15,917 nucleotides of DNA from CAYZUC01 sp964481705. GTDB taxonomy: Bacteria > Bacillota > Clostridia > Lachnospirales > Lachnospiraceae. The DNA lies in assembly GCA_964481705.1 (NCBI GenBank), contig CAYZUC010000067.1, positions 1-15,917 on the forward strand, read 5' to 3'. Shown here piece by piece: positions 1-5,719 of this stretch (its first letter is position 1; the number at the start of each line of letters is the position of its first letter). A model generated the notes under the pieces. It did no database searches, was not told the origin of the DNA, and saw only the letters and a program-made list of their open reading frames with translations. Made by a program: the position numbers and the translations under genes.

Positions 1-49
1 CGACCTCCACCTTGGCAAGGTGGCGTACTACCAACTGTACTACTATCGC
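1..49 (-). tRNA. tRNA-Gly (anticodon GCC), 5' part, cut by window edge
   Basis: On the minus strand the sequence reads as the first two thirds of a tRNA. It has acceptor strand GCGATAG from base 49 downward, a D arm with stem GTAC/GTAC and loop containing AGTTGGTA, and a perfect anticodon stem CCACC/GGTGG around loop TTGCCAA. The anticodon is GCC (complement of 14-16), so it decodes GGC/GGU glycine codons. The variable region starts (AGGTCG) and then the window ends, so the T arm and acceptor 3' strand are not visible. Nothing suggests a pseudogene; the truncation is only the window boundary. Confidence 0.93.
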
Positions 50-76
50 ATATATAACAAATGTGACGCATGAATA

Positions 77-105
77 AATATACTATAGGATGTTTTGTTT
101 GTCAA
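77..105 (-). promoter_or_regulatory. sigma-A type promoter for tRNA-Gly
   Basis: Reading the minus strand, a perfect -35 TTGACA (100-105) is followed after 17 bp by -10 TATATT (77-82). Transcription would begin near base 70, about 20 bases before the tRNA 5' end at 49. The near-consensus match and spacing fit a stable-RNA promoter. Confidence 0.75.
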
Positions 106-205
106 CTTATTTCACATGAAATTATGATGAAAATTGATGTACAGAATTGTTAAGATTCCATACAGACGAAACAACAAGATAATGATATGATGAGAAGGTC
201 AGAAG

Positions 206-222
206 GTATAAAACAATTATAC
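206..222. promoter_or_regulatory. 17-bp dyad upstream of the deacetylase gene, possible operator
   Basis: GTATAA (206-211) and TTATAC (217-222) form a perfect inverted repeat with a 5-bp spacer, 48 bp before the deacetylase start. The rest of the stretch from 106 to 250 is AT-rich and I find no convincing -35/-10 pair for the deacetylase. The dyad could be an operator, or chance in AT-rich DNA. Confidence 0.25.
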
Positions 223-270
223 TTGTATGACAAACAAATAGAATTGACGTAGAAAGGGAAGGTGACAGCA

Positions 271-1083
271 ATGGCTTTAGAAATATGTTATCCACAGGGA
301 AAAGAGAAATGTCTCACTTTCAGTTATGACGATAATCAGATTTTTGATCGAAGACTGATAGATATTTTTAATCGAAATGGTCTCAAGGCAACCTTTCATT
401 TGAACTCGGGGACGATCGGAACCAAATCAAACGGTAATGAGTATGTGACAAAAGAGGAGATTCCGGAACTATACAAAGGACATGAAGTGGCGTGCCATGG
501 AGTGAATCATCCCTTTTTTTCACAATTGCCAATCAACGAGTTTGCCTATGAAGTAATGGAAGATAAGAGAAATCTTGAGACGATTGTGCATTACCCGATT
601 CGTGGAATGTCCTATCCGTTTGGAGAGTTTTCTGAGGGCATTGTGACCAAAGCAGCTTCCGTAGGAATAGAGTACTCTCGTACCGTAAACGAAACAAATG
701 GATATAATTGGCCGACGGACTTTATGACCTGGCATCCGAGCTGCCATCACAATGTAGCATTTACAAATACAGAACTAATTGATCGTTTTTTGAATCCTCT
801 CGATTATATGAAATTGAATCTTCTATACATATGGGGACATAGCTTCGAATTCCATAGAGAAAACACATGGGATAAGATGGAAGCTTTGTGTGAGAAATTA
901 TCCGGTGACGAAAAAACCTGGTATGCAACTAATATCATGGTAAAGGATTACATAGAAGCAGTCAGAGGACTGGTGATGAGCGCAGATTGCAATATTGTGT
1001 ATAATCCCTCTGCGGTGGAAGTGTTCTATAAAGCAGATGAGAAGATTTGCTCAATAAAACCTGGAGAAATGATTACGTTATAA
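271..1083 (+). CDS. CE4/NodB-type polysaccharide deacetylase, no signal peptide
   Basis: A 270-residue protein with the NodB homology fold of carbohydrate esterase family 4, whose members are metal-dependent hydrolases removing N- or O-acetyl groups from glycans. Motif 1 is TFSYDDN (16-22), with D20 and D21 at the positions of the catalytic base and a metal ligand. Motif 2 is HGVNH (H76, H80), the HxxxH metal site. Motif 3 is RGMSYPFG (111-118), matching RxxxYPxG. A later WGHS (H190) may be the motif-5 histidine. There is no N-terminal hydrophobic segment, so it should act in the cytoplasm, unlike most cell-wall CE4 enzymes. I chose ATG 271 over the in-frame GTG at 262 because GGAAGG (257-262) is correctly spaced only for ATG 271. 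It converges with the AraC gene beside a sugar importer and GH3 gene, suggesting (inference) deacetylation of imported oligosaccharides. Exact substrate unknown. Confidence 0.85.
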   Translation: MALEICYPQGKEKCLTFSYDDNQIFDRRLIDIFNRNGLKATFHLNSGTIGTKSNGNEYVTKEEIPELYKGHEVACHGVNHPFFSQLPINEFAYEVMEDKRNLETIVHYPIRGMSYPFGEFSEGIVTKAASVGIEYSRTVNETNGYNWPTDFMTWHPSCHHNVAFTNTELIDRFLNPLDYMKLNLLYIWGHSFEFHRENTWDKMEALCEKLSGDEKTWYATNIMVKDYIEAVRGLVMSADCNIVYNPSAVEVFYKADEKICSIKPGEMITL

Positions 1084-1085
1084 AA

Positions 1086-1189
1086 TGAAACATGGGGGAC
1101 GGGGCTTTTTGTTTCAAAATCAATTCATAAATGATAGATCTTGCCATTCATTATGATTTTGAAACAAAAAGCCCCGTCCCCATGTTTCA
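1086..1189. repeat. long inverted repeat, REP/MITE-like, between convergent genes
   Basis: The left arm (1086-1122, 37 nt) and right arm (1154-1189, 36 nt) are reverse complements apart from one extra G in the left arm (GGGGG against CCCC). The loop is 31 nt. Pairing continues weakly outward as AAA/TTT after one mismatch. Each arm is itself a small hairpin, since TGAAACA and TGTTTCA flank the core GGGGACGGGGC. From memory, repeats with a GAAAC...GGGGACGG...GTTTC layout recur in Firmicutes genomes and have been linked to Y1/RAYT-type transposases; none is encoded here. The arms start 3 bases after the deacetylase stop and end 2 bases before the AraC stop, so the element can also act as a two-way terminator; T-runs are present at 1106-1110 (+) and complementary to 1166-1170 (-). 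Confidence 0.85.
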
Positions 1190-1191
1190 CT

Positions 1192-2052
1192 TTATTTATG
1201 ATCGTACATGTTCCGAAATTCGGTTGGTGTACAATTCTTGATAATCTTGAACATACGAATAAACGAAGAAAGACTCGTGAATCCGGAACGAAGTGCAACC
1301 TCTGTAATCGAGATGCCAGGATCAATCAATAAGAGCTCTGCAAAAGCAATTCTTTTTTGATTCAAATACTTATAAAAGGAAACATTCGCAAACTGTTTAA
1401 ACAATCTGGAAAAATGGTATTTACTGAATCCTGCCATATCGGCAACAAAATCCAAAGTCAAATCCTCTGTACAATGCTCGTTCAAATAGTCGCATACAAA
1501 CATGAATTTCTCAGTATACTCCTTTTGCTTGGAAGATTCATATTCATGATTTCTAACATTTGGCATATACTCACGTCCAATTAAAACAAACATTTCAATC
1601 AGCTTCGCATAGACCGACGCTTCACTGAGAGGTGCGTCTGCGAAATACTCGTCCTGAATTCCATATACCAGCTGCTGCAGACGACTGTGAGTGGAAGGAG
1701 AGTCGTTCTGGGTGATCAATAAAGCAGGCGATATAATGGAAAGAGTGGATTCTAATTCCTTTATATTATGAAGAAGCGAAAAATCAGCCTGAAAAATGAT
1801 TCGTTCACCAACCGGTGGAGCATTCAGCGTGTGTATGGTCCCAGGGGTAATGATTAATATATCTCCTTCTTTTAACAGAAACTCCTGTTCACTGCAAATG
1901 GCTTGATAAGAGGAACGAATAGGCATGATGATTTCAATTGGTGAATGCCAATGAGCCGGATAATTCTCATTCTTATCATTGTCATATAATCTAAGTCCGG
2001 TATTGTCTTTGAAGTTGACAGTCTCACGAATACCATTGAGATTTTCAATCAT
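1192..2052 (-). CDS. AraC-family transcriptional regulator (cupin + AraC HTH)
   Basis: A 286-residue one-component regulator. The N-terminal ~110 residues look like an AraC-type cupin sensor, with HWHSPIEI around residues 34-41 and GDILIITPGTIH around 63-74. The last ~100 residues carry the two helix-turn-helix units typical of AraC/XylS proteins: LDFVADMAGFSKYHFSRLFKQ, then ISITEVALRSGF with SSFIRMFK. The start at 2052 has a strong GGAGGAG (2057-2063) four bases upstream. It is divergent from the sugar importer operon and presumably activates it on binding an oligosaccharide or sugar; this is inferred from position. Length and domain order are normal for the family. Confidence 0.92.
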   Translation of the reverse strand: MIENLNGIRETVNFKDNTGLRLYDNDKNENYPAHWHSPIEIIMPIRSSYQAICSEQEFLLKEGDILIITPGTIHTLNAPPVGERIIFQADFSLLHNIKELESTLSIISPALLITQNDSPSTHSRLQQLVYGIQDEYFADAPLSEASVYAKLIEMFVLIGREYMPNVRNHEYESSKQKEYTEKFMFVCDYLNEHCTEDLTLDFVADMAGFSKYHFSRLFKQFANVSFYKYLNQKRIAFAELLLIDPGISITEVALRSGFTSLSSFIRMFKIIKNCTPTEFRNMYDHK

Positions 2053-2139
2053 AACGCTCCTCCATTATTTTTAATTGTTGCTATTTTATATGAAATACCT
2101 AAAATTAACATACGAAAATTGCTAAATTAGTTGCTTTGA

Positions 2140-2176
2140 ATTATAGCACAAAAAAACAAAAATGCAAACGTTCTTG
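2140..2176 (-). promoter_or_regulatory. promoter of the AraC-type gene, overlapping a degenerate cre-like site
   Basis: On the minus strand TTGCAT (2162-2167), a 16-bp spacer and a perfect TATAAT (2140-2145) lie ~90 bp before the regulator start. The -35 is overlapped by 2162-2176, which resembles the CcpA catabolite-response consensus WTGNAANCGNWNNCW except at its last two positions. Catabolite control of the regulator is possible, but the site is imperfect. Confidence 0.5.
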
Positions 2177-2298
2177 TGAAATTGTATAGAAATACTATGA
2201 TTTTCTTCATATTTGAAGGCAAGATGGGTAGGATAAATAAAAAAATAATAAATTATTAGGAAAAATAGTGAAAAAGAAAAAGTAAATAACAGCAATAA
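2177..2298. promoter_or_regulatory. AT-rich divergent control region with a small dyad
   Basis: This stretch between the divergent AraC and importer promoters has no credible gene. It holds a dyad CTTCA-TATT-TGAAG (2205-2218) and a weaker ATAG-N5-CTAT nearby (about 2187-2199). Either could be where the AraC-type protein binds, roughly 80-95 bp upstream of the importer -35. Functional assignment is a guess from position. Confidence 0.3.
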
Positions 2299-2326
2299 TT
2301 GATAACCAATAAGCAATTTTTATAAT
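2299..2326 (+). promoter_or_regulatory. sigma-A promoter of the sugar importer operon
   Basis: TTGATA (2299-2304), 16 bp, then a perfect TATAAT (2321-2326). Transcription would begin near 2333, leaving a ~70-nt leader before the substrate-binding protein. No stronger candidate lies between here and the start codon. Confidence 0.7.
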
Positions 2327-2404
2327 GCATATACGAGCATCATTTGATATAGTGTACTTGTAACAAGAAACTCATAGATACTTTTTAAGGAGGAACAGTT
2401 TATT

Positions 2405-3784
2405 ATGGGAATGAAAAAGGTATTGGCAGCATTACTTTCTACTACAATGGTAGCAGGAATGCTCGCAGGCTGTGGAACAGGCGCAGCACCGGCACCAGCA
2501 GCAACAGAAGCAGCACCGGCAGCAACTGAGGCAGCAGCACCAGAAGCAACAGAAGCAGCACCGGCAACGGAAGCAGCTTCCGGAGAAGTTCAGGAAATCA
2601 CATGGATGGTATGGGATGATCTTGAGGCAACAGAGGATTTGATTTCTAAAGGTTATAAGGAGACAATTGACAGATACAACAAGGATTACGAAGGAAAGTA
2701 TCATGTTAATGTAGTTTCTACAAACCTTGAAGATTACTACACAAAGTTAAACGCTTTAGTAGCAGCTAATGAAACACCTGATGTATTTATCGTATCTCCA
2801 GGAGCTAATCTTACAGATTATGTTACACCTGGTGTAGTAGCTCCATTAGATGACTACCTTGCACAGGACGGATGGAAAGATCAGTTCGTAGCAGGTGCTT
2901 TTGATAAAGCTACTTATGATGGAAAAGCTTATGCAGTTCCGTTGAATCTTGCATCTGCATGTGTATTCTACAACACAGAGATGTTCGAGAAAGCAGGAGC
3001 AACTGTTCCTACAACTTATGATGAATTACTTGACACATGTGAGAAGTTGAAAGCAGCAGGCTTTACACCTATTACAATTAGTGCTGGTACACCTTGGTGC
3101 TTGTCTATGTTAGCTGGTTACCTTTGCCAGAGAGAAGGCGCTGACTTAGATGCTATCAATGCTGGTACAGGTTCATGGCTTGACAAACCATTTGTAGACG
3201 CTGTTGGCAAAATGGTTGAATTATCCAAATACTTCCAGCCTACAGCAGCTGGTGATGATAATGATGTGGCAACCTCAGGACTTTACAATGGTGAAGCTGC
3301 AATGTTAATCCAGGGTTCATGGGCAATTGGTCAGATCAATGGTGAGAATCCTGACTTTGAAGACAAATGTGGTGTATTCCAGTTCCCAGCTATCGAAGGT
3401 GGCGGAGATGGCGGAATGATTATTGCAAAATCTGATAGTTTAGCAATGAGTTCTACTACGAAATATCCAGAAGCTAGTATCGCTCTTATGAAATACTTTG
3501 TAGATGAGACAGCTCAGAAATATACTGGTGAAGTTGGTGGAAAGATTCCTGTAATCGCAAGCACAGAGCTTGATTATGAAAAAGCTCCTAAGCAGTTGAA
3601 ATACGTTATGGATATCATGGACAAATCCACTGGTATGTTCGGTTTCTATAATGAGTCTTTAGCTACACCGGAAGCTGGTTCAACATTTGATGACGCTATG
3701 GTATCTGTATACTTAGGCGACAGCACACCAGAAGAAGGACTTCAGAAGGTTGAAGATTTCTTCAAGGATGAAATCTGGAACTAG
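2405..3784 (+). CDS. Sugar ABC transporter substrate-binding lipoprotein (SBP family 1)
   Basis: A 459-residue extracellular solute-binding protein of the MalE/family 1 type, which captures oligosaccharides for an ABC importer. The N-terminus is a lipoprotein signal: M-G-M-K-K, a hydrophobic core, then lipobox LAGC with the lipidated cysteine at residue 23. Residues ~27-60 are a low-complexity Ala/Pro/Thr/Glu linker built from ATEAAPA-like units, probably spacing the binding domain from the membrane. The mature part (from ~ITWMVWDDL) has the family-1 layout, with DVFIVSPGANL near residues 125-135 and GEAAMLIQGSWAIGQI near 297-312. ATG 2405 is preferred over ATG 2411 because AAGGAGG (2387-2393) sits 11 bases away, already long. 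It is first in an operon with two permease genes. Family certain; sugar specificity unknown, though context suggests a xylan- or glucan-derived oligosaccharide. Confidence 0.95.
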   Translation: MGMKKVLAALLSTTMVAGMLAGCGTGAAPAPAATEAAPAATEAAAPEATEAAPATEAASGEVQEITWMVWDDLEATEDLISKGYKETIDRYNKDYEGKYHVNVVSTNLEDYYTKLNALVAANETPDVFIVSPGANLTDYVTPGVVAPLDDYLAQDGWKDQFVAGAFDKATYDGKAYAVPLNLASACVFYNTEMFEKAGATVPTTYDELLDTCEKLKAAGFTPITISAGTPWCLSMLAGYLCQREGADLDAINAGTGSWLDKPFVDAVGKMVELSKYFQPTAAGDDNDVATSGLYNGEAAMLIQGSWAIGQINGENPDFEDKCGVFQFPAIEGGGDGGMIIAKSDSLAMSSTTKYPEASIALMKYFVDETAQKYTGEVGGKIPVIASTELDYEKAPKQLKYVMDIMDKSTGMFGFYNESLATPEAGSTFDDAMVSVYLGDSTPEEGLQKVEDFFKDEIWN

Positions 3785-3815
3785 TATTATATAGAAAACT
3801 TTAGTTGAAAAGCAT

Positions 3816-3847
3816 ATGCGGGGTGTGAGTTATCTAACACCCCGCAT
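3816..3847 (+). other. intercistronic RNA stem-loop between binding protein and permeases
   Basis: ATGCGGGGTGT (3816-3826) pairs perfectly over 11 bp with 3837-3847 around a 10-nt loop. No U-tract follows (CATACTTTAGG), so it is not a standard intrinsic terminator. In ABC importer operons such hairpins after the binding-protein gene commonly stabilise the upstream mRNA or mark a processing site, giving excess binding protein over permease. That role is inferred. Confidence 0.75.
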
Positions 3848-3874
3848 CATACTTTAGGAGCATGGAGGAAATAT

Positions 3875-4762
3875 ATGGATAAGTTATTACGTGACAAAAA
3901 AGCCATAATTTTATTTATCGCACCGGGAATCATACTATTTACATTTGTTTTGTTTGTGCCGATTTGTCAGTCGGTTTATTATTCCCTCTGTGATTATGAT
4001 GCATTGACACCACCGGTGTTTATTGGAATTAAAAATTATAAAAAATTATTTACACGAGATGAAACAATGGGATATGCTCTTAAGAATTCATTGTTCTTTA
4101 TGGGATTCTCTGTTATTTCACAGTTAATTGTGGGATTGATTTTAGCAGCTTTTCTTACCAATATTAAGAAAGGTCGCGATTTTTTCAAGAATGTATACTA
4201 TTTACCTTGCGTATTATCATCCGCAGCATTGGGACTTATGTGGATGTTCATCTTCAATCAGAAGTTAGGTATCAATCAAGTTTTTGCCATGTTTGGTATT
4301 GAAGGACCTCTTTGGTTGATGGATACAGATGGAACGATTATTTTACCAATGAAAGTTATTGCTTTTGTAGCTTTGTGGCAGTATGTTGGACAGTCTATGA
4401 TGCTCTATATGGCTCAGATTTCCGGCATTTCAAAGTCATTGTATGAAGCAGCGTATATTGACGGTGCAACAAAGTTTAAAGCATTTTTCCATATAACATT
4501 GCCTTTGATTCGACCAATGGTAGCTACTGCTATGTCACTGAACTGTATTGGTGCTTTAAAATTCTTTGATCTCATCTTTAACATGACAGAGGGTGGACCG
4601 AATCACAGAACTGACGTACTTGCAACGCATCTTTATACACAGGGATTCAAATTCTTTAAGTATGGATATGCGAGTGCTATTGGTGTAGTGCTTCTGGTAC
4701 TGTGCCTCTTAGTAACACTGTTTATCAATAAAGTTATCAAAATTGATGACTATGAGATGTAG
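3875..4762 (+). CDS. Sugar ABC transporter permease, MalF/UgpA-like
   Basis: A 295-residue inner-membrane permease subunit of a carbohydrate ABC importer (COG1175 type). Six hydrophobic segments are visible, starting with IILFIAPGIILFTFVLFVPI (~residues 11-30) and ending near residues 265-285. The EAA loop, EAAYIDGATKFKAFF (E191, G197), couples to the cytoplasmic ATPase, followed by the typical ITLPLIRP. The start has GGAGG (3864-3868) six bases upstream. Its partner permease follows 11 bases after its stop. No ATPase gene is next to it; in Firmicutes such importers often share an MsmK-type ATPase encoded elsewhere. Length is normal. Confidence 0.94.
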   Translation: MDKLLRDKKAIILFIAPGIILFTFVLFVPICQSVYYSLCDYDALTPPVFIGIKNYKKLFTRDETMGYALKNSLFFMGFSVISQLIVGLILAAFLTNIKKGRDFFKNVYYLPCVLSSAALGLMWMFIFNQKLGINQVFAMFGIEGPLWLMDTDGTIILPMKVIAFVALWQYVGQSMMLYMAQISGISKSLYEAAYIDGATKFKAFFHITLPLIRPMVATAMSLNCIGALKFFDLIFNMTEGGPNHRTDVLATHLYTQGFKFFKYGYASAIGVVLLVLCLLVTLFINKVIKIDDYEM

Positions 4763-4773
4763 GAGGACATAAG

Positions 4774-5613
4774 ATGGGTGTTAATAATAAAAAAAGTTCC
4801 GTTGCAATGATTATAATTTATGTATTCCTTGCTCTTTTGGTTGTTGTTTATTTGGCTCCGCTGTTGTGGATTCTTTCTGTATCTTTTAAGACGAATGCAG
4901 AGATTTTTACTTCTCCCTTTTCTTTACCCACGCACTTTGAAATGTCTAATTATCAGGTAGCATGGACAGCAGGTAGGTTAGGAGCAGCAACTTTGAATTC
5001 TGCTGTTGTAGGTGTAATTACACTACTTATGAGTATGCTGATTGGTTCCATGGCTGCATTTGCTATCGGACGTATGAAATGGAAGTTATCTGGTCTTACC
5101 ATGGTTTATTTCCTGATTGGTATGATGGTTCCAGTACATTGTGTATTAATTCCTTTGTTCAAGATGTTTTCTAACCTTGGATTATACAATCATTTGGTTG
5201 GTATCATCATCCCCTATATTACATTTTCGCTTCCACTGACAATTTTTATTATGACAGGATTTTTTAAGAGTATGCCAACGGAATTGTTCGAAGCGGCTTG
5301 CATTGATGGATGCAATATTTACCAGTGTTTTGTAAAAATTGGTATTCCTCTTTCCAAGACAGGATTGTTTGTAACAGGCTTGATGACATTCGTAAACAAC
5401 TGGAATGAATTGTTGCTTGCAATGGTATTTATCTCGGACGACGCTAAAAAGACACTTCCGGTTTCTTTGTCTAAGTTTGTAGGACCATACAATACGAACT
5501 ATTCACAGATGTTTGCAGCTATTGTACTTGCTATTATTCCTACTGTCGTTGTTTACTGTATCTTTAGTAATCAGATTGTAGATGGTTTAACAGCAGGTGC
5601 AGTAAAGGGTTGA
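4774..5613 (+). CDS. Sugar ABC transporter permease, MalG/UgpE-like
   Basis: A 279-residue second permease subunit (COG0395 type) that pairs with the preceding MalF-like protein. It has an N-terminal membrane segment (IIIYVFLALLVVVYLAPLLW, ~13-32), the family SVSFKTNAEIF after it, and about six membrane segments in all. The EAA loop is EAACIDGCNIYQCF (E173). Near the C-terminus LPVSLSKFVGPYNTNYSQMFAA is typical of this subunit. The Shine-Dalgarno AGGAGG (4761-4766) overlaps the upstream TAG stop, indicating tight translational linkage. The gene ends 47 bases before an intrinsic terminator, so this is the last gene of the importer transcript unless transcription reads through. Confidence 0.94.
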   Translation: MGVNNKKSSVAMIIIYVFLALLVVVYLAPLLWILSVSFKTNAEIFTSPFSLPTHFEMSNYQVAWTAGRLGAATLNSAVVGVITLLMSMLIGSMAAFAIGRMKWKLSGLTMVYFLIGMMVPVHCVLIPLFKMFSNLGLYNHLVGIIIPYITFSLPLTIFIMTGFFKSMPTELFEAACIDGCNIYQCFVKIGIPLSKTGLFVTGLMTFVNNWNELLLAMVFISDDAKKTLPVSLSKFVGPYNTNYSQMFAAIVLAIIPTVVVYCIFSNQIVDGLTAGAVKG

Positions 5614-5642
5614 TGGAATCCTATTCCGGTTCATTTAATGAA
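5610..5642 (+). promoter_or_regulatory. possible promoter and dyad ahead of the GH3 gene
   Basis: TTGATG (5610-5615), overlapping the permease stop, is followed after 18 bp by TTTAAT (5634-5639), a passable promoter. The -10 lies inside an odd perfect dyad TTCATT-T-AATGAA (5630-5642), which could be an operator. A transcript from here would begin around 5646 and pass straight into the 5661-5695 terminator. Weak evidence. Confidence 0.3.
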
Positions 5643-5660
5643 GACATAATACTACGAAAT

Positions 5661-5695
5661 ACAGGAATGACTCTATGAGCTGTTCCTGTTTTTTT
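5661..5695 (+). terminator. intrinsic terminator between the permease and GH3 genes
   Basis: ACAGGAA (5661-5667) pairs with TTCCTGT (5683-5689), with an inner CTC-TAT-GAG hairpin and a 3x3 internal loop, followed by seven Ts (5689-5695). It lies only 24 bp before the GH3 start codon, with no room for another promoter after it. It should either separate GH3 from the importer or act as an attenuator in the GH3 leader. An upstream ATTCC (5623-5627) can pair with GGAAT in the 5' arm (5664-5668), a possible antiterminator. Confidence 0.8.
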
Positions 5696-5719
5696 CCAAA
5701 TAGAAGAGGGAGAACGCGA

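Noticed and set aside
2122..2316. Minus-strand frame of 64 codons in the AraC/importer intergenic region
   Set aside because: It overlaps both promoters, is made of Phe/Leu/Tyr from AT-rich sequence and has no recognisable SD or family motif.
5675..5719. Longer GH3 N-terminus starting at ATG 5675
   Set aside because: The ATG lies in the loop of an intrinsic terminator, has no Shine-Dalgarno, and the added residues (MSCSCFFPNRR) have no GH3 match; ATG 5720 has a good site.
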